From: Bryobacterales bacterium
GTDB taxonomy: Bacteria > Acidobacteriota > Terriglobia > Bryobacterales > Bryobacteraceae
Length of the DNA stretch: 14,044 bases
Reading direction: 5' to 3'
Assembly (NCBI GenBank): GCA_016789785.1
Contig: JAEUQE010000233.1
Span: 1 to 14,044, forward strand
Each line of letters opens with the position of its first letter. The stretch's first letter is position 1. This document shows positions 1 to 6,925 of this stretch, one piece after another. A program made the translations under genes and the position numbers. A model generated the notes under the pieces. It saw only the letters and a program-made list of their open reading frames with translations. It ran no database searches and had not been told where the DNA came from.

Positions 1-741
1 GGACGAGTGAGCCGCTACGGCGCGATGGCGCTCAGTTGGACGATGGACAAAGTTGGGCCGATCTGCCGGTCGGTGGAAGATTGCGCGCTGGTGATGAAGG
101 TGATTCACGGGCCGGATGGGCGCGATGCCACTGTGCTGAACGCGCCTTTCGGATGGGAGCCGAAGCGTCCGCTGGCAAGCCTGCGCGTGGGCGTGTTGGA
201 AAAAGAGATTGAGCAGACCGATGAGCAGGAGCGGGCGCTCTACCGTCAGGCGATCGACGATCTGCGCAAGACGGGTGTGAAGCTGGAGCCCGTGGAGTTG
301 CCGAAGTTCGACGCGGGCACGCTGCTGGTGATCCTGAGTGCGGAAGGCGCGACGGCGTTCGATGATCTGACGCGCACTGGCGGTGTGGATCAACTGAAGG
401 ATCAGGGGCCGGGTGCGTGGCCGAACTCCTTCCGAAGTTCGCGAATGATTCCGGCGGTGGAGTACTTGCGGGCGCAACGCGCGCGAACGCTGCTGATGAA
501 GACGATGGACGGATTCATGAGCAAGTGGGACGTGCTGGTGTCGCCTCCGGGTGCGTCGCTCACGGTGACCAATTTGACGGGGCATCCGCAGATTGTTGTG
601 CCATGCGGCTTCATTCAAGGCCTGCCCCGCGGCCTCGTGTTCACAGGACGGCTGTGCGAGGAAGGCGTCCCGATGCGCGTGGCGCTTGCGTATGAGCAAT
701 CGACGAAGTGGCACACGCGACGGCCGGACGGCTTCGCGTAG
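1..741 (+). CDS. Amidase signature family protein, C-terminal part (5' end cut by window)
   Basis: This is the C-terminal part of an amidase-signature hydrolase, related to GatA and other enzymes that cleave carboxamides with a Ser-cisSer-Lys triad. The frame is open to the left edge, and the first visible residues (GRVSRYGAMALSWTMDKVGP) match the family segment just after the catalytic serines. The GTG at position 7 is therefore internal, and the catalytic residues lie outside the window. Visible family features are the 'GP..RSVEDCALV' helix, 'NLTGHPQIVVPCGF' with 'GLPRGLVFTGRL' near the end, and the closing 'A.AYEQSTKWHTRRP' segment typical of amidases that are not part of GatCAB. No GatB or GatC is nearby, so a general amidase is more likely than a tRNA amidotransferase subunit. 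The substrate cannot be told. The next gene starts 9 nt downstream. Confidence 0.9.
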   Translation, partial: GRVSRYGAMALSWTMDKVGPICRSVEDCALVMKVIHGPDGRDATVLNAPFGWEPKRPLASLRVGVLEKEIEQTDEQERALYRQAIDDLRKTGVKLEPVELPKFDAGTLLVILSAEGATAFDDLTRTGGVDQLKDQGPGAWPNSFRSSRMIPAVEYLRAQRARTLLMKTMDGFMSKWDVLVSPPGASLTVTNLTGHPQIVVPCGFIQGLPRGLVFTGRLCEEGVPMRVALAYEQSTKWHTRRPDGFA

Positions 742-750
742 GATGGTGGC

Positions 751-1584
751 GTGGCAGACGTTTACGAATTCGGGGGCATTCGCGAAGCACAAGCGTTTTG
801 GGAACGACACGCGCGGTTGGAACAGCATTTCTACACCCTTATCGACCTTACTAACAAGTGCTTTGGCCGGGAGTATCAACCCGCCGACCGAGCGGAATAT
901 GTCGTCTTTGATCTCGGACAGGCGTGCAGGGATGATTTCAACGAACTCATCTGTCTGGCTGCTCATGGTTTCGGAAGTGGCGCAATGAAGTTGCTTCGAG
1001 GTATGTTCGAGAGAGCAGTCACTGCAGCCTACATAATGGAGAATCCAGGGAAGGCTGAACGGTTTGTACGATTTGCTGCGATACAGGAGCGCCGAATAGC
1101 GAAAACGGCTCTGGAAGTGGTCTCCGAAGAGGAATTCAACAATGCTCTCGGTCCCGCCAACACTGCTCGCGATATCGAAGAACGCTATCAGGAGGTCAAG
1201 CCTGAATTCGAGGCGATCGTCTGCAGCAAATGTGGGACGAAACGCGTTGCCGCATCGTGGGATCATCTCGATGTCGCTTCAATGGCAAAAAGAGTGGGCC
1301 CACCCTTTACCGATCAGATTCTTGGTGCCTACTCAATTCCCAACCTAAGGATACACGCGACGCTAGCCTCAATACGCAGTGACAGATCCCAGCAAGAGGA
1401 AGCAGACTTCGCCTTCCAGTCGGCATTCTATCTGATGCTCACAGTGATCGGTAACCAAAACGAAATGTACCGGCTCAACTTGGATGATGATATTGCTTCA
1501 CTAAGTGAGCGATGGATGGCTGCATGGCGACCTAAACCGGAAGCGAGCGGACTTGGAGAAACCTCTCACGATAGCGACCGTTAG
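751..1584 (+). CDS. DUF5677-like protein of unknown function
   Basis: A 277-residue, mostly helical, apparently cytoplasmic protein with no signal peptide or membrane segment. The start is GTG. AGGA at 740-743 overlaps the amidase stop and sits 7 nt upstream, and no ATG in this frame precedes it. Residues 81-95 (LLRGMFERAVTAAYI) followed by a conserved-looking 'ENPGKAERF' resemble the hallmark helix of DUF5677, a family of unknown biochemical function often found in accessory regions. That assignment is by pattern memory only. A CxxC pair (C158, C161, in CSKCG) could bind a metal. H202 lies in 'NLRIHATLAS', a second region that looks conserved. Base composition differs from the neighbours: bases 1021-1080 contain 30 G+C of 60, against 41 of 60 at 4141-4200, and codons are more A/T-rich. 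This suggests recent acquisition. The close spacing to the amidase may be accidental. Confidence 0.8.
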   Translation: MADVYEFGGIREAQAFWERHARLEQHFYTLIDLTNKCFGREYQPADRAEYVVFDLGQACRDDFNELICLAAHGFGSGAMKLLRGMFERAVTAAYIMENPGKAERFVRFAAIQERRIAKTALEVVSEEEFNNALGPANTARDIEERYQEVKPEFEAIVCSKCGTKRVAASWDHLDVASMAKRVGPPFTDQILGAYSIPNLRIHATLASIRSDRSQQEEADFAFQSAFYLMLTVIGNQNEMYRLNLDDDIASLSERWMAAWRPKPEASGLGETSHDSDR

Positions 1585-1635
1585 ACTGACACGCCATTTC
1601 TTCGGACGGTCTCATCCCGCCATCTACGGTCTCAG

Positions 1636-2613
1636 TCAACTTGGATTCTCTCGGGACGTCGGCGGTCGAGCTTGTCGGCCTCGCAAAGCCTCGAGATTGT
1701 CATGTCGTTTCTGCAAGGCTTCGCCACAAACTGCGCGTGCAAGCTCGCTTACCCGTTCCCGCTTACTCGCGCTGTCCTCAGTGAAACCAAGCACCGGGTT
1801 CTTCGAATCCTGCGTTGACTCGGCTTGCATGCGGGAGCGCTCTTCCTCGTTCAGCACAATTCCAAAGCGTGCGGCGATGCTTTGCCACACGGCGCCGGGC
1901 AATTCGGTGTAGTTCACCAGCGCACCGGGCGCCGCACACTCCTCAGCCTTGGCAAGAATCGCATCCAGCACCGTGCCCACGTAGCGAGGTCCAATCAAGC
2001 CGCGCGCCTCCGCATCCGTGAGGCCGAATCGCGTCGCGTCGAGAACGCCTGGCAGGCTCCAATACGAAGGCCGTCTCTCGATCGACGCAAGCACCTCCAA
2101 CGGATCGCGATAGACGAAGATCCATGGCGTATCTGGAAAAGCTTCCTGCAACAGATCCCAGTCCAGCATGTGCCAGCAATCGAGTTTGATCACGTAGTGC
2201 GATTCGCCGTGCCGTGGTCTGCCCAGCGCGCGCACCATCCAGCGAATCCACTCGGCGCGCTGCGATCGCGGGATTTGCGCATCACCGCCCCGGATCACCG
2301 CGTCGAGCGGCCCGGGTTCCGACATCACCAATACGCGCGGGCTCGTCGCCAACAGCCGCGAGATCAAAGTCGAACCGCATCGCGACATGTGAAACACGAA
2401 GCCCGAGGGCCGCAGCCCCGGTTCCATGTCCGCCAGCGCCTCAATCGGAGTCGTCCACGGAAACGTGGAAGCGAAGGGATGTCTTAGCATCGCCGTGATG
2501 GTGTCATCGAAGAAGCCATCGGTGAACCGGCGGCTACCTGCATAGCACCATTTCACTTGTGGTGAGCCTGAATCGAACGACACCCAATAGGGAACGAAAT
2601 CAACAAGGCTCAC
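1636..2613 (-). CDS. PAPS-type sulfotransferase family protein
   Basis: Probably transfers a sulfuryl group from PAPS to a hydroxyl or amine of an unknown acceptor in the cytoplasm. Numbering from the earliest possible start (2634), residues 80-93 contain the 5'-phosphosulfate loop VFHMSRCGSTLISR, a P-loop variant usual in bacterial sulfotransferase-family proteins. Residues 173-185 (FVYRDPLEVLASI) are the 3'-phosphate-binding strand and helix. An N-terminal extension of about 75 residues containing 'RRFTDGFFDDTI' precedes the fold. I place the start at GTG 2613, whose GTG overlaps the TGA of the upstream hydroxylase (GTGA) and has GGAG about 10 nt upstream. This gives 325 residues and implies translational coupling. 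A GTG at 2634 in the same frame is the alternative (332 residues). The coupling makes the hydroxylase the obvious functional partner. The gene converges on the DUF5677-like gene with a 51-bp gap. Confidence 0.87.
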   Translation of the reverse strand: MSLVDFVPYWVSFDSGSPQVKWCYAGSRRFTDGFFDDTITAMLRHPFASTFPWTTPIEALADMEPGLRPSGFVFHMSRCGSTLISRLLATSPRVLVMSEPGPLDAVIRGGDAQIPRSQRAEWIRWMVRALGRPRHGESHYVIKLDCWHMLDWDLLQEAFPDTPWIFVYRDPLEVLASIERRPSYWSLPGVLDATRFGLTDAEARGLIGPRYVGTVLDAILAKAEECAAPGALVNYTELPGAVWQSIAARFGIVLNEEERSRMQAESTQDSKNPVLGFTEDSASKRERVSELARAVCGEALQKRHDNLEALRGRQARPPTSRENPS

Positions 2614-3395
2614 ACGCGATACCGCTCCGTCCACTCACGGCGCGTCTGGCGTTGCGCGGCCGTCACATCCTCAGCGGTGATGTGATGGCCATGGCGCCTC
2701 GCAATCATTACCACGCTCTCGGCGAAATGCTCCGTGTCCACCGTCAACAACTCTGCAAGTAAATGCGGATGGCGCCAAACATCCTGCTGGAACTCCGCAA
2801 ACGGATTCGCCTGCCGCGCATCCTCGTGCGGCCGCTGCGTATTGGCGGCGATGAGCGCGCGCAGCCACGCGTTCGCAACGCAATCAATCACCAGGTGAAC
2901 GCGATCCGTCGCACCGAGGTTCTGCACTCGATGCGGCTTGCTGAGATCGAGGTACCAAGACTCGCCTTCGTTCAGCACCACACGCTCGCCGTTCACATAG
3001 AACTCCACCTGTGGATTGGTACGCACCGCAACGTGCAGCCGCACGGTCTCGTGCTCCGTGCTGAGATCCCAGTCGCTGTGCTCGCGGATCACCGAACCAG
3101 GCGTCAATCGCAGCAATCGAACCGAGAGCAGTTCGCAATCGATCTGTTCGAGCACCGATCGAAAGGCAGGGCATGCTTCGAGCACGGGCGCGTCGCGAAA
3201 TCCATCCGCCGACGATGTCTGCCCTGGCACAATCCCGATCTCACCCTCACGGCCTCGCAGTACGATGCCGCTCCAATCGCCGTCGAAATAGCCGCTGTTG
3301 AAGTGCGTGATCCACTGATGTCGCGCGGCCGTGTCGAGGTCGCGCTGCAGTGCGGCCACGTCGACGGAGATTGGCAGTCGAACAGCGGTTCTCAT
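2610..3395 (-). CDS. Aspartyl/asparaginyl beta-hydroxylase-like 2-oxoglutarate dioxygenase with Nif11-like C-terminal domain
   Basis: A 261-residue Fe(II)/2-oxoglutarate-dependent oxygenase of the Asp_Arg_Hydrox (AspH-like) family, which hydroxylates protein side chains or free amino acids. The double-stranded beta-helix core spans about residues 30-172. H106 and D108 (REHSDWD) with H155 (KPHRVQN) form the expected HxD...H iron triad. R165 in 'ATDRVHLVID' fits the 2-oxoglutarate anchor. R119/H121 and 'EGESWYLD' are further family landmarks. Residues about 197-256 (FAEFQQDVWRHPHLLAELL, then FAESVVMIARRHGHHITAED) resemble a Nif11 domain, known from leader peptides of ribosomally made natural products and as a tail on some oxygenases. 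The start is ATG 3395. No strong Shine-Dalgarno is visible, so transcription may start very close to the ATG. The substrate is unknown. Coupling to the sulfotransferase suggests hydroxylation followed by sulfation. Confidence 0.87.
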   Translation of the reverse strand: MRTAVRLPISVDVAALQRDLDTAARHQWITHFNSGYFDGDWSGIVLRGREGEIGIVPGQTSSADGFRDAPVLEACPAFRSVLEQIDCELLSVRLLRLTPGSVIREHSDWDLSTEHETVRLHVAVRTNPQVEFYVNGERVVLNEGESWYLDLSKPHRVQNLGATDRVHLVIDCVANAWLRALIAANTQRPHEDARQANPFAEFQQDVWRHPHLLAELLTVDTEHFAESVVMIARRHGHHITAEDVTAAQRQTRREWTERYRV

Positions 3396-3457
3396 CGCGG
3401 CTTGACCAGTATGCCATCATCGCGCGGCGGCAGTCTGGCGCGCGCTATTCTGTGCGA

Positions 3458-4549
3458 ATGACGTCGAAGATCACGCAGCGCATCTTGCGGGAGTTGGCGG
3501 GACAGAATTTGCACACCGCGCTTTCATCGGACTTGCCGCTCAGTGATCTGCAGTCGCTCTTGCTCGACGTGTATGATTCGCGAGCCCAACACACCGGCGC
3601 GGCGAACCTGCTTGCTCGCACTGCGGCGCACAGTTTGTTCACCCACTCCAGTGCCAGCGCGAGACTGATGAATCAGTTCGATGGCATCGCGTTCGAAACG
3701 GCTGCCGGCTTCGAAGCGATCGACCTCTCCCCGGTGTGCACTCTGGGCGCGAGCTACACACTTGGCGGTACCAGCCAGAAGAACTTGCTGACTACGATCC
3801 GCAACGCGGAGTCGCTTGGAGACTCCACCATTGCGATGGCGATCGAGTGTGCGCGGAGACGGCGGCCGAAACTTGGATCGCGCGACGCTGCCGAAGTGCG
3901 GCTGTGCGCCAGTCATCGCGTCGTACGGCTTCAGCCTTTCGACGTTCCCGGCTTCACACCGCACTTCCGGTTGTTTGCAATGGTGACAGCGGGACGCGAT
4001 GCCGGGTCGCTGGAATTCGAACACCGTCATCTGCGCGAACACCTCGAGTTCTATTTGCGCCTGATGCGCAAGCTCAACGAGAAGGGTTTTGCGTTCGAGG
4101 CCCCGATCGTTGAGATCACTGACCTGGATGCGGCGGAAGCTGCTCTGACGGCGCGCGGGGTGACTCGCGAAGAGATACGCGAGGCTGTGCGAGCGCATCG
4201 CCCCGGTGAGTCAGAGCGTTTGCTGGCAAAGCACGAAATCGCGCTGCCCACGGACCTGCGCGAGGTCGAAGGAGCGCTCGCGATCCTGGACCGGCAAGTG
4301 ATGCAGCCTCTGCGTGCGGTTTTTCCGGAAGCTGAATTTCGCTTCAACGCGGCACGTCTGGAGGGGCTTGGATACTACTCCCGGTTCGCACTGCGGATCT
4401 CGCCGCGCACCCGCGACGGACATCGCTTCGCACTGATCGACGGCGGCTTCACGGATTGGACGGCGCGGCTGCTCTCCAACAAGAAGGAGCGGCTGCTGAT
4501 CTCGGGCATGGGAACGGAACTGGCATGCAAAGCCTACGCCGGCCAGTAG
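3458..4549 (+). CDS. HisRS/HisZ-like class II synthetase-fold protein, function unknown
   Basis: A 363-residue protein that I read as a paralogue of the histidyl-tRNA synthetase catalytic core. This rests on motif layout, not on a search. Residues 166-200 (FTPHFRLFAMVTAGRD, then LEFEHRHLREHLEFYL) resemble class II motif 2. Residues 301-314 (LEGLGYYSRFALRI) match the HisRS 'GLGYYTG..FE' signature, followed by LIDGGFTDW (326-334) and a glycine-rich LLISGMGTEL (347-356) where HisRS has its third motif. The anticodon-binding domain is absent, so it is unlikely to charge tRNA. HisZ (the HisG regulatory subunit), a ligase acting on other substrates, or an RNA/nucleotide sensor are possible. ATG 3458 is chosen because an upstream in-frame extension would run into the divergent gene. 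No Shine-Dalgarno precedes it, but TATTCT at 3446-3451 would place transcription start at or near the ATG. The S4 protein gene follows 12 nt downstream. Confidence 0.8.
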   Translation: MTSKITQRILRELAGQNLHTALSSDLPLSDLQSLLLDVYDSRAQHTGAANLLARTAAHSLFTHSSASARLMNQFDGIAFETAAGFEAIDLSPVCTLGASYTLGGTSQKNLLTTIRNAESLGDSTIAMAIECARRRRPKLGSRDAAEVRLCASHRVVRLQPFDVPGFTPHFRLFAMVTAGRDAGSLEFEHRHLREHLEFYLRLMRKLNEKGFAFEAPIVEITDLDAAEAALTARGVTREEIREAVRAHRPGESERLLAKHEIALPTDLREVEGALAILDRQVMQPLRAVFPEAEFRFNAARLEGLGYYSRFALRISPRTRDGHRFALIDGGFTDWTARLLSNKKERLLISGMGTELACKAYAGQ

Positions 4550-4561
4550 GAGAATGGAAAC

Positions 4562-4942
4562 ATGTCGCGAGTGAGAATCGACAAGTGGCTGTGGGCCGCG
4601 CGTTTCTTCAAGACACGTTCCCTTGCCGCAAGGTCCTGCGACTTGGGCCGTATCTCATCGAATGGTCACGTTGCGAAGCCTGCGCGCGAAGTCCAGGCCG
4701 GCGACATGTTGCGCATCAAGAACGACAGTGGCGAGTTCGAAGTGGAAGTGCTGCTTCTGAGCGAGATGCGGGGCCCCGCCGCATTGGCGCAGACGCTGTA
4801 TCGCGAAACGGAAGCCAGCCGCGAGGCGCGGCAGAAGGCCGCTGAGGAACGCAAGGCGATGCCGCAGTTCGACGATCTCCCGTTCGGCCGTCCAACGAAG
4901 CGCGACCGGCGAAACTTGAATTGGGTTCGCGGGAGACCGTAG
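4562..4942 (+). CDS. hslR: S4-domain RNA-binding protein, HslR (Hsp15) family
   Basis: A 126-residue protein of the HslR/Hsp15 family. In Escherichia coli Hsp15 binds free 50S subunits that carry a stalled nascent chain, using an S4 domain. Here residues 1-53 hold the S4 domain: RVRIDKWLWAARFFKTRSLA is the classic start, and 'GRISSNGHVAKPAREVQAGD' is the RNA-contact loop and turn. A charged region and the basic tail (TKRDRRNLNW) follow, as in the family. Length is near the usual 120-135 residues. Start ATG 4562 has GGAG at 4549-4552 overlapping the stop of the preceding gene, so the two are almost certainly co-transcribed. That pairing puts an RNA/ribosome-associated protein beside a HisRS-like protein. 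The symbol rests on family similarity. Paralogous S4 proteins exist in many genomes, so a role identical to E. coli Hsp15 is not guaranteed. Confidence 0.88.
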   Translation: MSRVRIDKWLWAARFFKTRSLAARSCDLGRISSNGHVAKPAREVQAGDMLRIKNDSGEFEVEVLLLSEMRGPAALAQTLYRETEASREARQKAAEERKAMPQFDDLPFGRPTKRDRRNLNWVRGRP

Positions 4943-4971
4943 CGCACCCGAGTGAATGCGCTATGTAGCGG

Positions 4972-6519
4972 CTATGGCGCGACGCAGCGGAAGTTGGCTG
5001 CGTCGTCGATGCTGCCGGAGCCTTGATACTTTGCTTTCTGCGGATAGGGGCACAGAGGCCGGGTGCGTACGGTGGCGCCATTCACGATGCGCGAGGCGGT
5101 GATTCGATCCGGAGCTTTGCCCTGTTCCACCCAATCCACGAGAATCGGGATCGGTTCGAAGTTGCCGGGGCCGACGCCGCCGCCACAATGAAACACACCA
5201 GGCTGCATGAACAGACGGAAGAACTCTGATGTTTGCGCACCCATTTTCTGCACGGCGCTTTCATAGTAGTCCACGCCCATCTGCGCATTCAATGACTGGT
5301 CTGCCCACCCGAAGTACATCAGCAGTTTCCCCTTCCGGCCGCGAAACGCAGTGAGGTCCGGATTGGTGGCGTCGAGAATGTTGTGAATCCAATCCAACTG
5401 CTGTCCGTGTTCGCCGACATCAAACGTGTGCAGTTCCACGCTTTGTTCCTTGCGGGGGAATGCCATGTAGCGGAAGAAGCTTTCAGCAAAGAGATAGGCG
5501 ATGGTCTTCTCACCGTTCTGCCGGATGATCCACGCATCCCATCCACTGCGTCCGTCCACCCACACTTCCGCGCCTACTGGCCAACCCGGAAAAATGCGTT
5601 TGCCACCGCTGTAGATGTCACCGTAGATCTTTTCGAGTGTTCCGGTTTGTGCTTCAGTGAAGCACTTCACGTTATCGTCGCCCTGTGCGCAGCGCGGCAA
5701 ATCGCGCGAGGCTTTGAAGTCACATAGGCGAGGGTCGTCGATCAGGCCATCCTTCAATCCATCCTTTTCGTCGCACTTCGCGTAGATGCGCTCGGCCAGC
5801 GTGGCGAGCTTGGGATAGGGGATTGGCGCCGCGCTCAAAGCCTGCTCGCGGCAGGCGAATCCGGTCATCGTGCCGCTGAAGTTCAGCACGGGCGCGCCCG
5901 CCACGATTCCATCGAAGTCTTCCGGAAACCGCTGCGCGAGGATCAGCCCTTGGCGCCCGCCCGTGGAGCAGCCTTGATAGTACGAACGAAGCACTCGTGA
6001 GCCGTAGTAGGCCGCGGCGATGCGCTTGCCCGCCTCGGCCGTGACATGCAGTGAACGGTAGGCGTAGTCCAGCAGCTTTTGCCGGTTTACCGCGAACGTG
6101 GCAAGAGGCTCATCCCGATTGTCGTGGCCGGTGTTGGTCACGGCTGCGGCGAATCCACGGCGTAGGGCGGCGACACGCAAGCGCCCCCGCTGCGGCGAAT
6201 CGAGATTGTCGCCCGCATAGCCACCGTTGCCGGTAAGCAGAAACCGGCGGTTCCAGGAGCGTGGCAATACGACTTCGAAGCGGATCTCCGGCAGCACTTG
6301 CCCCAGCACGCGGCAGTACTCCGGTGCATCGCCCTCCGCGGGAATGATGGTCGCACTCTCGATGGTGAACTCGAAGCCGGTAAGCGCATGTAGCGACGCG
6401 CAGGCGAGCTTTGGCGCGCCCGCAGTTTCGCCGGAGGGCGGCGTGAGGAACGTGACGGCGGGCTGCGCGCCGCAGGACATGGCGAAGATCAGGAAGGCGT
6501 ACAAGGAACGCATCCCCAT
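4972..6519 (-). CDS. Secreted tannase/feruloyl esterase family hydrolase
   Basis: A 515-residue alpha/beta-hydrolase of the tannase/feruloyl esterase family, which cleaves esters of aromatic acids such as gallate, ferulate or mono(hydroxyethyl) terephthalate. An N-terminal signal peptide (MGMRSLYAFLIFAMSCGA) directs export. The nucleophile is S185 in QGCSTGGRQG. D407 (GWADQSLN) and H444 (GVFHCGGG) complete the triad. C184 and C445 flank the serine and histidine, the CS-D-HC disulfide arrangement that defines the family. Residues 249-266 (CDEKDGLKDGLIDDP..C) match the lid-domain calcium loop enclosed by a disulfide. Length is normal. Start ATG 6519 is the most upstream possibility (a TAG lies just before it), and ATG 6513 is also possible. 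Neither has a good Shine-Dalgarno. It lies downstream of the TonB-dependent receptor on the same strand, across a 406-bp repeat-containing gap, and converges on hslR with 29 bp between. Substrate within the family is unresolved. Confidence 0.92.
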   Translation of the reverse strand: MGMRSLYAFLIFAMSCGAQPAVTFLTPPSGETAGAPKLACASLHALTGFEFTIESATIIPAEGDAPEYCRVLGQVLPEIRFEVVLPRSWNRRFLLTGNGGYAGDNLDSPQRGRLRVAALRRGFAAAVTNTGHDNRDEPLATFAVNRQKLLDYAYRSLHVTAEAGKRIAAAYYGSRVLRSYYQGCSTGGRQGLILAQRFPEDFDGIVAGAPVLNFSGTMTGFACREQALSAAPIPYPKLATLAERIYAKCDEKDGLKDGLIDDPRLCDFKASRDLPRCAQGDDNVKCFTEAQTGTLEKIYGDIYSGGKRIFPGWPVGAEVWVDGRSGWDAWIIRQNGEKTIAYLFAESFFRYMAFPRKEQSVELHTFDVGEHGQQLDWIHNILDATNPDLTAFRGRKGKLLMYFGWADQSLNAQMGVDYYESAVQKMGAQTSEFFRLFMQPGVFHCGGGVGPGNFEPIPILVDWVEQGKAPDRITASRIVNGATVRTRPLCPYPQKAKYQGSGSIDDAANFRCVAP

Positions 6520-6634
6520 AGTCTATGCGGTGCTTGCGACGTGCGTGCGGCCATCGATCGCGACGCGCAATCACCACGGATGCGCGGGTAACTCCACAGA
6601 ACATGCAGATGGCGTTCTTGGCAACCCGTGACCG
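6520..6634 (-). other. Leader/spacer upstream of the tannase-family gene, no gene seen
   Basis: These 115 bases separate the tandem repeat array from the tannase-family start. I see no coding sequence and no convincing -10/-35 pair or ribosome binding site on the minus strand. The esterase could be expressed by read-through from the receptor gene through the array, or from a promoter that does not match the sigma-70 consensus. Confidence 0.4.
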
Positions 6635-6923
6635 CTTCTTCGCCAGAGGCGTATGCCGCGCGGTCAGCGCTTCTCCAGGAACAGCCATGAGTGTTCGCTG
6701 GAAGCAAAGACGTGTGGCTTCTTCGCCGGAGGCGTATGCCGCGCGGTTAGCGCTTCTCCAGGAACAGCGATGAGTGTTCGCTGGAAGCAAAGACGTGTGG
6801 CTTCTTCGCCGGAGGCGTATGCCGCGCGGTTAGTTAGCGCTTCTCCAGGAACAGCGATGAGTGTTCGCTGGAAGCAAAGATGTGTGGCTTCTTCGCCGGA
6901 GGCGTGTGCCGCGCGGTCAGCGC
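6635..6923. repeat. 83-bp tandem repeat array, three full units and one partial unit, each full unit with a stem-loop
   Basis: Units start at 6635, 6718, 6801 and 6888. The first two are exactly 83 bp. The third is 87 bp because of a 4-nt duplication (TTAG, at about 6830-6837). The fourth is truncated after 36 bp, two bases before the receptor stop codon. Units differ by only a few substitutions (for example CCATGAG in unit 1 versus CGATGAG in units 2 and 3). The two edge units share GGTCAGCGC while the inner units read GGTTAGCGC. Each full unit contains an inverted repeat (6669-6705, 6752-6788, 6839-6875): GCTTC pairs with GAAGC, CAG with CTG and GAACA with TGTTC around an 8-nt loop, with small bulges. 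The period is not a multiple of three and the array lies outside both genes, so it is non-coding. Confidence 0.93.
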
Positions 6924-6925
6924 CC

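Noticed and set aside
7..741. Amidase gene starting at GTG 7
   Set aside because: The frame is open to base 1 and the residues before the GTG (GR) continue the family motif, so the gene is truncated by the window edge and does not start here.
1825..2487. Plus-strand open frame opposite the sulfotransferase
   Set aside because: Arg/His/Pro-rich with no recognisable motif. The minus strand carries the PAPS-binding motifs.
4943..4971. Bidirectional terminator between hslR and the tannase-family gene
   Set aside because: The only symmetric element (CGCTA-TG-TAGCG) has a 2-nt loop and no T-run on either side.
6465..6519. Lipoprotein signal on the tannase-family protein (FAMSC)
   Set aside because: The residues before the cysteine do not fit the lipobox (no Leu/Val at -3). 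A standard cleavage after CGA is more likely.
6635..6923. CRISPR array
   Set aside because: The whole 83-bp unit is repeated with no unique spacers, and no cas genes are present.
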